64,000 nt of DNA from Panaeolus papilionaceus (Eukaryota; Basidiomycota; Agaricomycetes; Agaricales). Below, one piece after another: positions 1 to 12,395 of this stretch (position 1 is the first letter of the stretch; the number at the start of each line of letters is the position of its first letter). The stretch covers positions 558,001 through 622,000 of the forward strand of contig JADNRZ010000020.1 in assembly GCA_015501605.1 (NCBI GenBank), read 5' to 3'. The notes beneath the pieces are model-generated. The model searched no databases, was not told where the DNA came from, and saw only the letters and a program-made list of their open reading frames with translations. The position numbers and the translations under genes were made by a program.

Positions 1-1
1 T

Positions 2-2171
2 GACTTTGACGATTTATTATCCCCACCACCGACGCCTTCTGCCATTGCTGAAATCCCAACTTCTTGCCCATTCGACGACTACGCCCTGTGGGGAGCCTTT
101 GTGACTTCCACCCCACACGTCGTCTCTAAAACAAACACAACCACAAACGCGATACCCACTCACCACTCACCTTCACTTTCGGACTCTGATATCTCAGAGA
201 TTCAAATTATACCCAGGCGTCTTGGGGCACGATATTTAAGTCCCTCTACGAGCTCTACTAGTCGGGATGAGGACAGTCTTTCCAGTTATTCATCCCCTTC
301 GGCTGGTTCTCCTTTAATCAAGGAGAAGGAGAAGGATATCGCCCATGAATATGAGCTCCTATCTAGTTGGCTGACGGAACTCCGCATCACTGCGCCAGTT
401 GTTGATGCTCAAACACCGGCCCCCTCAACGAATAACCCAGTTCCTACGTGCCTTGACTTTGGTGATTCACCTATGGACAAGGCAGATCATTCTAGTAGCC
501 CATCTGATGACGCTCACGAAGGTATTACCTCTCTTCAATCCACCTTCCGCGCTATTGCTGACGATTTACTATTTTAATCAGCTTCGTACTCTAAACAGGA
601 TACCACAACAGAAATCGCAGAGCCCATCCAACACACTCTCGCACCCAAAGTCTCATACAGCCTTCTCAGGCACTTCGAAGACCTCGATGCATCATTCAAA
701 ATGACACCACCCAAATTACCATTATCATCCAACACAACAGCGCTAGCGTCGGCGTCACCTTCTACCACCTCTTCTAGATCCAGATCTCCCTCACCTACAA
801 AGCCGTTCTACAACACCCCCACCAGGCCCTCAGAGAAACAGAAACAAACCACCACACCCAAGATGCTGAAGTTCAAAAGAGACCTGACACGCAAGACGCG
901 CAGGGCGAAAAAGGGCCTGTTGGAGTTTTCGTGGAAGATGAAGAATAGGCTGCAGGAGCAGTATAATGTCAGCTTTAGAACGAACGGCGCGGGGAGGGCT
1001 GGTAATGGGATGAGGATAGCGGGGTGCAGAGGTGATTTCGGGTGCATCGTTAATGAGGCTTCGTTTGGGTTTAATCCGCCTGCGCTTGATTGGTCTTTTG
1101 AGGTCCCTGCTGGATATGCGAGTGCGAAGGGGTTGGCGATTAGTAGTGGTAAGTAACCTCCTCTCTCTTTTACAGATGATCGATCGTTGATGATAATGAC
1201 TTGTAGGCACAGTACCTTTGAAGGCATCCCACTCGTCTGCGTTTCCTTCCCTTAAGAGCGTTCCGGATATGACAAACCTCGACCTTGACGAGAAGTTGAA
1301 GGCTATTAATGTGAGACGCGTTCCTGACTTCACCACTCAGGCTAGCGCCTCATCAGCCATCCCTGCAATCCCGTCCATGGCTACGATGTCGTCGTGGTCT
1401 TTTTCCACTGACCATGATGAGGAGGACGAGGACGAGGAGGGCTGTCAATCCCCTATGTGTGCCGGGTCTGGTTCTGAACCAACCCCAGAGACGAACCACT
1501 GCGCGCAAAGTCAAACCGTACTACTGGAATCCTCTGACTTGGCTCAACCCGCGTCTTCTATCATGGCAAAGGATGATAAAGCCAGCATCGGCTTTTCAAC
1601 TGGGATTACCACCGACGTCCAACGCCCCACCGCGACACCCTCGTGCTCTCATGCTCACATCTTCTCAATCCACCCACAAATTTCCGTTCCCGATAACGTT
1701 TCTATCTCGGCGAGGTGTAATTCTCCGGCGTCAGCGTCAAGTCCTTGCATCGTCATCAATACCACCGACGCTGCACCTCGTGTGTTTGATCTAAAATTAG
1801 ATTTGGAATTGGAGTTTGAGCATGGGCATGGGCATGATACGTCGACGTTGCATGATGGTGTTGGTGGTGACAGTCTTTGTGCTGATGCTGATGACAAGGG
1901 GCCCGGGAAGGGGAAGCAAGGAGAACGGGAACAGGAATCAGTTTCTGATTGTACCACGAGCGAAGTGACGGATTATCTAGGCCTGCCCACGTTCGCCTCT
2001 ACGCTCACCTCGCCTAACCGAATGCTCTCCGAGTCGAGCGTGAGGCTTCCAGGCGCATACATCTTCTCCGACGGCGAACTCGAACTTGAACTGGATGCGT
2101 CTAGGTCTTTTTCTGCCGCGCTTGGGAGGGCGTATAAGGCGTTGTTTGAGCAGGCTACTGTGGGTGCCTAG
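2..2171 (+). CDS. Hypothetical Ser/Pro-rich protein, 5' end outside window
   Basis: The frame is already open at base 2, so the true start lies upstream. Three exons join in frame: 2-521, 582-1148 and 1207-2171, giving 683 visible residues. The intron at 522-581 has a CTGAC branch site and ends TCAG; the one at 1149-1206 starts GTAAGT. The N-terminal part is low-complexity and Ser/Pro/Thr-rich. A basic stretch follows (around residues 265-290, KRDLTRKTRRAKKG). Then comes a better conserved-looking block with an NxxFGFNPPxLDW pattern, and an acidic, probably disordered C-terminal half containing a DEEDEDEE run and a His/Gly repeat. I recognise no catalytic motif, signal peptide or membrane segment. 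The basic patch followed by acidic disorder would suit a regulatory or scaffold protein, but this is only inference. Confidence 0.75.
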
Positions 2172-2638
2172 GCCCTGTCTGGAAATTGGCGCTCCTGTCA
2201 ATGTGGTTCGGCTTAAAACTCGAAGTTAAGGATACCTTCTCGTGTTGCTTGCTGATTTCTCTCTGCTGCTCTCTGCTGGACTGGACTGGACTGAAATGTC
2301 GGCGTTGAGTTGTAGCGATACGATACCTTCTGTATGTCCTTCAGCAATTAAGGCTTCACTTGATTGTCCATTGTTACAACATGATGCACAATTTCTTCTT
2401 CTCGGAAAAACATGGCGCATATAATTGTTCATAACTGATTGAGCATTTGATTTGCAATTGATTGAGGGCAACAGATGACATGGACAATTGACGTAAAAAT
2501 GAAAGGAAAGAAAAGACTCGGAAGTAAAGCGCCCAAGCACGTCAATAGGCCTGCATCCATGACCAGACATCCAAACCCAGAGAAACAGCGCCGAGAGCTT
2601 GCCTTGCCTTGCCTTGCTTAGCTTGATGATGAAGGCGT
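2172..2638. other. Intergenic, 3' to 3' spacer
   Basis: This is the convergent spacer between the hypothetical gene and the LPMO gene. It contains only short AT-rich stretches and a CTTGCCTTGCCTTGC pentamer repeat near 2600. I see no credible gene here. Confidence 0.6.
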
Positions 2639-3786
2639 TTACTGGCCGTTCCAGACAGCTGCAAACGCAATGTCAATACCAAGTCTTGTTAATCGATAAT
2701 TTTTTCTTGAGAAAAAACATACCGGGTCCGGGAACCTTGTAGGTATAGATGTTCTGCGCCTCCTGGGAGTAGATGTTGATGTTGATGCTGGGGTCGCTGG
2801 CACTGTAGGCACCGGGGAAGCTGACGAGGTAGCTGCCGCTGGGCTTCTTTCCTCCTCCGCCGGTGACGATGAGCTGACCGCACTCAGGGTAGAATTGTGG
2901 GGTGTTGGCCTGGTGCAAGGCGAGGAGCTCGTGCTAAAAAAAGATAGGCAGATCAGATGATGTACGAAATCTTAGTACAGACAGAAAGACGCATACGCGG
3001 ATGAGGTATTCGCCAGCAGCGAGTGAGGAGGGGATGGTAGCAGTGTAAGAGAGAGTGGACATCACATCAGCGGTTCCCCAGTGACCATTACTGTTTGCCA
3101 ATGACGGGGTCAGCACAATAAAAAGAGAAAAATAAGACCAGTTCAACTCACGGAAGGTTGCCTGAGAGGAGACCAGACTGGGAGATCTTGAACCATTTGA
3201 GGCTGTTGCTGTTGACGGAGCTGCAAGCGCCGTTGCAAGCGGCCATGTAGACCATGACGGGGCCCTGGGCATGGGTCCATTGCGACCACTTGGCAGTGAT
3301 CTGAGAACCAGCAGCGACGGTGGCGGAGAGCTGTCCACCGCTGGCCTGGCCGTTGTTGTTGCAGCTGATGCTCTACATGGATTGGGTGGTGGTTAGATAG
3401 GGACGAACAGGGTGAGACGATTGATACGTACTGAGGAGGTGGCTGATAAGATACTTGAGATGGACCGTTGAGTTGAGGGTTATTTGTCTAGAAGAAATAC
3501 GCTTACGGGTCATATGAGCCTAGAGGATCGTTAGAATTCTCGTACAACGCTTTGAGAGTGTTTTAAAACGTACTGTATGGGCGCCCAATGGACTTCTGTC
3601 CGCTGGCAGAGTTGTATGGTTGCCATCCAGGGTAGGTGGTACCTAAATTCGTTGGCAAAGGTCAGCACAAATCTACGCAAAGAAATCCATGCCCTTACCG
3701 CCAATTACGTAGGAGGTGACACCTCCGTGGGCAGCTGCCTGGGAGACGAGGAAAGAGGCAAGAACAGCGAGGGATGCAGCGAACAT
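2639..3786 (-). CDS. Secreted AA9 lytic polysaccharide monooxygenase
   Basis: A copper-dependent oxidative enzyme of family AA9 (former GH61) that cleaves cellulose or hemicellulose chains outside the cell. Eight exons give 245 residues: 3699-3786, 3574-3642, 3507-3519 (13 nt), 3432-3453 (22 nt), 3152-3372, 2997-3090, 2723-2933 and 2639-2658. A 19-residue signal peptide ends at AAA, leaving His20 as the mature N-terminus, which is the first ligand of the copper histidine brace. The second brace His is in the WTHAQGP motif (His98). The AA9 hallmark QFYPEC supplies the second-sphere Gln182 and axial Tyr184. There is no CBM1 or linker, so this is a single-domain form. The start is fixed by the signal peptide and a TATA box about 50 bases upstream. 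The very short exons 3 and 4 were chosen because only these boundaries keep the YDPI...SISCN reading. Confidence 0.93.
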
Positions 3787-3836
3787 CTTAATGAGAGATA
3801 AGTATCCTGGTAGGTCTTTGCTGGTAGATGTACCGT

Positions 3837-3844
3837 CTTATATA
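3837..3844 (-). promoter_or_regulatory. TATA box of the AA9 LPMO gene
   Basis: TATATAAG on the minus strand lies about 50 bases before the LPMO start codon, a normal distance for a fungal core promoter. A short 5' UTR is implied. Confidence 0.6.
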
Positions 3845-4513
3845 CCCTCCCATTAACTAAATTAAAAAATGAATAAGTTGGGGTATTTGTCGGAAGGTTC
3901 GTCGTGCAAGTCCCATTCCGAGGTTTTTCGGGTAGCGATCATTTGAGCAAATACAGGCCTACGGTTGTCGATGGCACGAAAACCATTTCAGACCTGTGAT
4001 CCGATACTGATTCACCATGCGGGTTAGAGTGCTTCCATGACACAAAAAGGCGCAGTAGATGAGAGATAGAGCACCGCACTGGATTTTTGCCGGATTTTTT
4101 CAACCAATCACGATGGTCAGTAATGGAGGGCAAGCCGACTTGCTTCCGTCTCTGAATTGCAATGAAGAATCAAGGTAGACAACTCTATTGATTGTCAAAA
4201 AGTGCGGAGAATCTGGTGGACAAAGAAGCCTTCCCCAGGGGGTATTTAGCGCATAAATAATGCATCAGCACCCGGATGAATTGCTGACTGGATAATAGGC
4301 TTTGGCAGTGAACTTGTATGCGGAAGTTGTCAATCCTGCTGATCGGTGGCCTTTCGTGGAGTGAAAAACTTGCGTCATGGATTGCTGCTTGCAGGAAGAT
4401 GATGTATTGCAGAAGATAAAAATGTAATGGTTACTGTTGACTAACAATCAGCAAACAACAGAAACTGACATCGAGTGTTTCATGAAGGCGTACGTACCAT
4501 AACCCAAGGTAAG
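3845..4513. other. Intergenic, upstream of LPMO
   Basis: Promoter-side region of the LPMO and 3' flank of the PLP-binding protein gene. Short ORFs on both strands lack splice support and family signal. I see no gene. Confidence 0.6.
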
Positions 4514-5724
<1,211 letters not shown>

Positions 5725-6711
5725 ATGGCAGCTTTCTTTCCATCTTTACCTCACATCGAAGATTGTCGGAAGCGCATACGCACCTACCTTGGTGGCGTCT
5801 GTCTTATTGACACCTCAAAAGCGAAACTTGTGTAAGTGGAATATCTTGTCCACGTAGTCCCCAAGTGCGCTACCATAACTTACAATAATGGCTTGCGAAT
5901 AGGTAAATTTATAAGTTTTCAAACATGCGGGGTAGAGTAGCCTTCTGACACAGCACCAACTTAGGTGGTTGAATCGCTACTATCCACAGTACTTCTTCAC
6001 CAAGGATGATCTACCTCCTTGGTATCTCGAGGTTGAACTCCAAGACGAGCACAAAATCATTTATAACTTGCTCATTGAGGGTCCCAAGGCCAAAAACGCA
6101 ATCGCATTGCATTTGAAAGGTCCTTTAGCCGATCTTCTCGAAGTAAAATTTGACAAGATGGACGCCTGGTTTGAGGAAGAAGAACAGATCTACGTCCATC
6201 CGAAGGACCCTTACAAGGTGAGACCTAGATCCGCATTTATTTCACTCTGTAGCTCACTATGCTTTGATAATACAGCGTGTTGACGTTCTGCCTTCCTCCC
6301 GACACATAAGGATAGAAGTTGGTGGAATTGAGATTGCAAACACTCGCAGACCTCTTTTACTCTTCGAGACCTCCCTTCCCACTCGTTACTACATCCCAAA
6401 AACAGATTGTAGGATGGATCTGTGGACTCCGTCGATTAAAGTAACTTCCTGTCCGTACAAGGTAAGGAACCTGCCACAACGAACGTATATTTACCCGAAT
6501 ACTGAAAATCATTCGAAACATTCAGGGAACCGCCCACTATTACAACGTCGCCCTTTCAAGTGGAGAGACCTTCAACGATATTATTTGGTGCTATTCTCAC
6601 CCAACTACCGAATGCACCGGAATTAGAGGTCTAGTGGCGTTTTTCGATGAGAAGGTGGACGTGTGGATCGACGATGTGAAGCAGGAGCGTCCAGTTACCA
6701 GTTGGACATAA
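5725..6711 (+). CDS. DUF427 domain protein, two domains
   Basis: Four exons (5725-5831, 5965-6217, 6276-6461, 6526-6711) give 243 residues with all phases closing. The protein carries DUF427-like blocks twice. The first runs from RTYLGGVCLIDTSKAKLVWL through YYPQYFFTKDDL. The second runs from IRIEVGGIEIANTRRPLLLFET through LPTRYYIPKTDC to the characteristic GTAHYYNV and the aromatic DIIWCYSHPT. Proteins of this family are widespread in fungi and bacteria and their biochemical function is not established. There is no signal peptide or membrane segment, so a cytosolic protein is expected. The first intron (133 nt) is longer than usual here, so a small alternative exon inside it cannot be excluded. 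Confidence 0.9.
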
Positions 6712-7146
6712 ATTTAGCTTCCGCGGCACATAACCCTTACTCGCCATATTTCTGTAAGAACAAGAGCAATTTATTGTGGGCGAATAGCTTTAAGCCTTCG
6801 ATCTTCTCGGGTTTGAGGAACACGTTTCTACAGGTTACTGAATGAGAGAGTGGTGGTGGCCAACCAACAGGCTAACAAATAGAATTGTGTCTCTGCGATG
6901 GAGGATGCATTAAGTTCCATGGTTCATACATACTATCACGCCCACAGGAATAACTCCACCTTGCTTGGTCATTGTGGGTGCGTGGTTTTTGGGTGTCTGT
7001 CCAGCAAAAGCCCCCGCCCATAGTCGTGCGTCCTGTTACCTCGCACAAAAGACCCGAGGACAGTTTGTGGGTGCCATCACCTAAGACAGGAAAAGCAGGG
7101 TAGATTAGAACCTCACTACCTGACGAGGAAATAGTTGCAAAGTATC
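6712..7146. other. Intergenic
   Basis: 3' flank of the DUF427 gene. A minus-strand ORF covers part of it but is better explained as the tail of the degenerate region next to it. No gene is supported. Confidence 0.5.
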
Positions 7147-7580
7147 TCACGCCAGCGACCCATCGACACAGCTTGTCAGGTGAAGAATTGCCGAGAGAGG
7201 ATAATTGGGAAATGACTCACCTCGGATATGCTGGAAATCCCTCGAGCGCATACCGACGGTAATATGACAACCGAGACCTATGAGCCCCAGTAAGGACAAA
7301 GTTGATCATCGGTGCACAATACGCTTCAACTGACAGAGTCAATACCGTTTCCAAGCTCATACCCACCACCAAAAGCAGGCACTAATCACCTCCGGATACG
7401 CATGGTACGCGGTCGGTATCGTTAAAAATTGAGCTCCGACGCCAACGGGTCTTCAGACGTCTTTGGAAGACCAGGGATGTCTGGGCGGCTGGAATCATTA
7501 ATTAACTTAGGAACGGGCGCCTAGGGCGTGATGACCTGTGGGCCGACGGGACATTTGTACTGCTGCCCCAAGTGAGCCAT
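7147..7580 (-). pseudogene. Possible decayed small-protein gene
   Basis: On the minus strand an ATG at 7580 (MAHLGQQYK) is followed by a spliceable GTCATC...TTCCAG segment. Protein-like fragments then appear in changing frames: RHPWSSKDV, an in-frame TGA, then GVGAQFLTIPTAYHAYPEV and FWWW. After a further frame change come EAYCAPMINFVLTGAHRSRL and YYRRYALEGFPAYPR, and finally TGA at 7147-7149. The fragments look like one small protein with a membrane-proximal aromatic segment. No splice choice that I can find joins them without a stop or frame change. I do not recognise the family. It could also be an intact gene with an intron layout I have misread. Confidence 0.3.
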
Positions 7581-8024
7581 TATGAGTGAAAATGAACAGA
7601 ACTTTCTGAACGCTGAGATATATGTACTCACAAAACGATATCAAGAAAACAGGATTCGAAAATATGCTGGTCCCGGCGCCGCACCGCGCGCGAAGCAGCG
7701 CTTAGAGTTTTGTGGGTGTTCCTTAAAGAATTCGACCGTTTGAGGTGGTCATTGGGCAAGAAATACAGTTCATGTTTTGAATTATGGTTACGGCACGTGC
7801 GATGAATCATTCTCCGAGCAACCCTGCCGAGCTTGCAGGTACCGTGAGCCAGCATAAGCCTTTCACCTCTGCTTAATTTCCTAAAGAAAAGAAAAAGGAT
7901 ATCGGGCACGCAACGCTGAAAAAGCCGGTTAAATGGTCGTCGTCGATATATATAAGGTAGACAAGGATACAAACCTATCTAACCTCAACACTCTCCCCTA
8001 TCTTTATTCCTCGCCATCATCATC
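7581..8024. other. Intergenic, promoter of the C2H2 gene
   Basis: Contains the TATA box of the downstream zinc-finger gene. The long minus-strand ORF here crosses that promoter and shows no family signal, so I treat it as chance. Confidence 0.5.
7947..7956 (+). promoter_or_regulatory. TATA box of the C2H2 gene
   Basis: TATATATAAG lies about 70 bases before the ATG at 8025 and is followed by a pyrimidine-rich leader typical of fungal 5' UTRs. Confidence 0.6.
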
Positions 8025-8859
8025 ATGGATTCACAATTTCACCCATTCACCGACCTGAGCTCCGAACTTCTGCCTTTTGCTCAGCAACCACCTATGCACG
8101 ATACATATGCTCATGTGCGCGACACCTTCAGCTCTCCTATGGCACGTTTTCTCGTTGAATCGTTTTCATGTGTTCGAGAGCGTTCTAACACAACAAATTC
8201 TCAGGACCTTGGCCCAGCACAAGCTTTCACAATAGAAAATTTAGATGTAGGCCCAATTTCAAACGTCCTCCTACCAAAATTCATTCTTATTACTCTATAG
8301 ATATGGTTATATCCTACGTCTGTTGTCACAGAGCTTCCAGTGATACCTTGGCCATACTCCCCTTCACCAAGTCCAACCTACATGTCGCCCACTACGACGC
8401 CTACGGCCCCTGTTGCAACGGCTAATGTACCATCTAGCTCTGGCAGTAGCTCAAGCTTCTCTTCCGTGATTGAAGACCAGTCAATATCGGACTCTCTAGA
8501 ATTCCTTCAGCAGGTACTTCAGGAGAACTCGGGCGGACCACTGACAATCACCGACACATTACGAGGAACCCGCAAGACACAGGCTTCTCACGACAAACGG
8601 CGCAAGGGCCACATCGCTCACCGATGCTTCATCTGCGGCCAGGGTTTCACCACAAAACATCGAGTTAAAGGTACGCTTTCGCGTGTCGTTTTGCCGTTTG
8701 CAGAGGTCTTTTGACATTGCCTACATTATAGAGCACATCGATGCGCACTGCGGCTTGAAGCGCTATCGGGCTCCATGTGGATTTCGAAGTTCGTACCGAC
8801 ACGACGCCAAACGTCATTCTACGAGATGTACGATCTGCCGCGACCATCAAACCTTGTAG
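8025..8859 (+). CDS. Small C2H2 zinc-finger protein
   Basis: Three exons (8025-8246, 8301-8670, 8732-8859) give 239 residues. The N-terminal three quarters is low-complexity (Pro, Ser, Thr), with a possible activation-type region. The C-terminus holds one complete finger, CFICGQGF...HIDAH, with C-x2-C-x12-H-x3-H spacing. A second unit follows (YRAPCGF...HDAKRH) in which the first zinc Cys is absent, so it may not fold as a classical finger. The protein is probably a nuclear DNA-binding regulator; targets are unknown. The intron at 8671-8731 splits the first finger, and the G|AG join restores Glu at the finger helix. An apparent donor at 8146 was not used because removing it breaks the frame of the next exon. 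Confidence 0.8.
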
Positions 8860-9790
8860 TCGCATCAGCGCTCTGCCCAAGGAGGTCTTCCCTTTTTTTC
8901 CGTTCTCTCTTGTCTCTTTTTCCTGTAATGCGTCACCAGCCCACAATTGCTTCTTCTTGTTTATCATGTCCTGGCTGGTGATGCCCCCATGTCGTAGATA
9001 GGACATTTTACCCCTGTGATACAGTCGAACTTGTAATAAGGCATACCTTTCGGTGGACACCAAAACCTATGCCTTATGACAAGTTATGCCCTATGTCAAA
9101 TCGGTTGTGCACTCAAGAAAGAGGCCTTGTAATATAAACCTTTCTAAGCACAAAAAAATTAAAAAGTCTTCATGTTCGGTGTGCATGACGCCGGCTCATG
9201 CCTTTGTGGTTGTTGACCATGACCTTGGACGCATTCTGATGTCAAGACAGGGGCGTATGTCCACAAAATCATCTTCCTTCCTGAGATTTTGGATCCGATA
9301 AATACCTGGGCTAGCTATGCCTTTTCTCTTGAAAAGCCTATATGTCCTATGACATATGGGAGAGGTATGCCTTATCACATGTATGCTTTATTATACGTTC
9401 GACTGTCTATCTTGTATACCCTTTCTCGAAATGTATCGATCTGTTCGGTCTTCGCTGTGGCTTGCTGTGATACTGGCCGAGTCATATCCCCTTTTCTCGT
9501 CCAGTGTGCACCCAATCTTGTCGTGAAACACTGTCGAAACGTTATACCTGTCATTTTTAAGCGGCGGTCTACACATTCGAAGTCTATTGCGGCGTACGTA
9601 TAAGAATGAACGTTTTAGTACATTTTGGACTGCCCTGCAGAATCACAGTATCGGATATCTACACCGCTTGCGTACCCAGAAAGGAAAGCTGAAGTAGTTG
9701 TGTCTCGAGGGGCTTTGACTTCACGATGCCTTTTGCTTTTGTATTTGTTCGGCTGTTTCTGTTGCCTCCCAATTCTAGCCCGCAAACCTT
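8860..9790. other. Intergenic with short degenerate repeats
   Basis: No gene is supported. A TATGCCTTATxACA-type motif recurs near 9020-9100 and 9340-9390 (variants of ATGCC, ATGTC and ATGACA). This could be the remains of a small element or simple drift. Confidence 0.4.
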
Positions 9791-10824
9791 TCAATCTTCT
9801 TCGAGTCGAGCCTTCAAAGGACTGAGAACAAATGTTCTCCAGAAATCCCTCGAGTCCAATGCTCGGCCCAAGGTCGCGACATCGCGCGGCAGGGCGCGGA
9901 CGCCTGCTTCGTCCATCAGCTCGCGGACCCACTCGGCCTGTGGACCACGATCCTCGTCTCTCGCATGGACAATGTTCGCTCCTTTCGTCGACGGTTTTGA
10001 TCCCCAGGCCGATGCAAGATCCCACCAGTCGTAAATTCGTCCATCGGTGAGGATCCATCGTTGTCCCTCGGCCTTGTCAAAGTCCTGGTGTACAGCAAGT
10101 ATCGAACGCGCAACATCAATTCCATGGATCATATGGAGGCTAGCCTGTAGAGGTTTATCTTTGGATAAATAAATTTACAGACTCTTGGATGTCATGAAGA
10201 TACTCGCCCGATTTTTTAAAGCTTCTTTCGTCGGTGCGAGTCTTCCAACGACACCTCGCATGGATCGAGATCCGCCCCACAGGCCAGCTAGATTCAGAAT
10301 TGTAGACGGGTGCTCAGATGACAGGGAAAGCAGCTCCTCTTCAGCCTCTGCACGAGGGGTAAGCTTGAAAGCGGAATGTCGATCATACCACTGATGCTGA
10401 GTCGGCTGATTTGGTACATATTGGTCTGGTCTATGGCCCTGTTGATAGCGGATTAGGTGAGATACTGGCTTGTTTGAGACTCTGAGCTGCGCATTTCGCT
10501 TACATCCCAGATACTTGTCGTTCCAAGTTGGATGAATCGTGTGGCACCTATGCCCTCTGCACTTCCATGAACAGACGCGTAAAGCTTTACCAAACGTTGG
10601 GAAGGCCCTTTATTTTCCAATGGAAATGTGATGAGGACTGTCTTTGCAGCTGGTAAGGCTCTGAATGGCTGGGAATCATCTGATGTTGGGTTGAAGGCAA
10701 ACGGGATTGTTCCATCTCGTCCATCGCGCGTGGTCGCGGCGTAGCTGATGTTCCGTTCTTTACACAGCGAAATCAGGAATGACGAGGACCATCCTGCACC
10801 CAGAATCAAGATATCGACTGTCAT
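9791..10824 (-). CDS. YeeZ-like NAD(P)-binding Rossmann protein
   Basis: Three exons (10504-10824, 10208-10438, 9791-10144) give 301 residues of an atypical short-chain dehydrogenase/epimerase-like protein. The dinucleotide-binding loop is ILGAGWSSSF at residues 6-15. Further family-like segments are RFIQLGTTSIWD, the STILNLAGLWGGSR strand-turn, SLHMIHGIDVARSI and RWILTDGRIYDWW. The substrate is unknown. Family members are usually annotated only as nucleoside-diphosphate-sugar epimerase-like. The second intron appears to use a GC donor (CGG|GCGAGT), because only that boundary gives the conserved NR-ASLHMIHG join; GT alternatives leave a stop. Confidence in the family is good, in the exact intron moderate. 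Confidence 0.83.
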
Positions 10825-11639
10825 GACTTATTCTTACAACGATGATGAGAAGAAAGGAAGAAGTAATGAAGATTTACCAGAGTTTATAATCAGAGTATTT
10901 TCAGTCATTTTCCTCCCAAGCCCTAGCCTAGCCTCGATTGGAGGTCCTGATCGTCTGACATCTTATCTAATCTCCCCGATTCTACGGTCCGTTAAACTTG
11001 GTAGGTCGCAGGGTTTGCCGGCCGCCATCAACCGCTTCACTAGCTCTTCTGAAGTATCCACATCCGCATGGTGCTCAAAAAATCTTTCCTTTACACCATC
11101 ATGGTGACAGCACAACCTAGCTATTAACACGCATTGCGGCGTTGACCAGTCATGACCAGTTTCTCCGAAATTTTCTTCAAGCAAGAAAATGTTGGAGTGA
11201 GTCGCCGCTGCAGTCCGAAGTCGTTGGGATGTGCGCCTCCAGAATTACTCGAGAATCGCAATAGAAGTCAATATTTCAGGTATCTATTGAGTTTGTCTCA
11301 AAAATAGTAGTGATATACGTGCTCACTAGATCTATATTAAGGACATGGATGTTCAGCACACTTCGGCAGTCTGGATTGTTATCGCCGATCCACTTCTTAG
11401 ACTGAGCGACGAATTCCGTTTATGACGGAATGAGTGCGAACCATGCGTTCGAAGACTCTTGCAAGGAGAAAATGAATCTTTTTCTGCATGAAAACCGACG
11501 TCTGCTACCATTTTTCCTAGGTCTAACGTTCAGCTTGTCGGGAAGGTGAGTGAGTTCAAATTTCCAGGTTTATTATTTGCAACATATAACTTACACATTA
11601 ATATATAGTTTGAATGTTTAAAGTTGAGCTAGATAATTA

Positions 11640-11834
11640 TCAGTGCGCAGGCGCTGTTGGTGGTGGAGGTTGTGCGATGTGGCCATTTTGGTGATATTTC
11701 TGGCCATCAAATATCACACATCTCCCTTCGTCTTCTACTTGCGAACAGGCTTTGAGATGAGTGTCATGGCGCTTGACGCACATGGAACTATCTGGACAAC
11801 AGGCGCATGCTGGTACATTTTTCCGAACGCCCAT
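11640..11834 (-). CDS. Doubtful small Cys-rich ORF
   Basis: A 64-residue minus-strand ORF with six cysteines (CACCP, SMC, KAC, GRC) and a Pro-rich tail ending PPPPTAPAH. No signal peptide is visible and I cannot find an upstream exon that joins. A TATAAAA sequence lies about 120 bases before it. It could be the last exon of a small protein or a chance ORF. Confidence 0.2.
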   Translation of the reverse strand: MGVRKNVPACACCPDSSMCVKRHDTHLKACSQVEDEGRCVIFDGQKYHQNGHIAQPPPPTAPAH

Positions 11835-12296
11835 GCGACAGGCGGCCAGGTGATTTTAAAGCTTTTCTCGCCTTCCACTCTGTACTTGTGCAGTAATTAA
11901 CAAAGGTCATTGTGTGTGCAATGTAGCCATCGAGTCTGGAAGCCTATTTTATAGTGGTCAGTCGTCATAGTAGTTTTTAAGGGCCCTGTATTCATATCGT
12001 TGTTCCAATGACAGCTTATTCTCCTCTATGTGTAGTACACCATGCTGATCTAGAGCGGACTGGTAAACGTCACCACAAACAAGAAGCTTTCTATTAATAT
12101 CGCTGTCGAACGGGAGGTATGCCGAGATGAAAATTATTTTTACTGACTCCTTCATCGTTTGCGAGTAAGGACATTTCGATCGGTATTGGTCCCTAGTACC
12201 ATGTACTATCAACTTGACATAATTAGGATGTTTGCCGAGCCCCATCTGTCGCGTTAGTAAAGAATCTGAAGTTGATCTGAAGGAAGACAAACCAGG

Positions 12297-12303
12297 TATA
12301 AAG
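12297..12303 (+). promoter_or_regulatory. TATA box of the chitin deacetylase gene
   Basis: TATAAAG lies 93 bases before the ATG at 12396, followed by a CT-rich leader. Confidence 0.55.
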
Positions 12304-12395
12304 CCTCGCACAGCACGTCGAATGACAGACATCCTTTCAGCGACCTTCTCCCTACTGTCCACCTTCCATCAAGCTTTCTCCCCATCTCGTTCATC

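Larger units (their letters stand above)
10825..12395. other. Intergenic, long
   Basis: This region separates the Rossmann gene from the chitin deacetylase. Several ORFs occur on both strands without convincing splice or family support. The only one with protein-like composition is the small Cys-rich ORF at 11640-11834, listed separately. The distal part is the chitin deacetylase promoter. Confidence 0.5.

Noticed and set aside
7628..7972. 114-codon minus-strand ORF
   Set aside because: It runs across the TATA box of the C2H2 gene and has low-quality composition (many Arg, Cys and His without pattern).
8146..8204. Apparent 59-nt intron in the C2H2 gene (donor GTTTTC, acceptor CTCAG)
   Set aside because: Removing it puts exon 2 out of frame with the downstream exon starting at 8301; leaving it in keeps a continuous frame to 8246.
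9020..9400. Possible transposon remnant suggested by recurring ATGCC/ATGTC-ATGACA motifs
   Set aside because: Copies are too short and irregular to define ends or a target-site duplication; kept only as a note on the intergenic region.
11958..12362. 134-codon minus-strand ORF upstream of the chitin deacetylase
   Set aside because: It overlaps the TATA box and leader of the deacetylase and shows no family motif or signal peptide; most likely chance.
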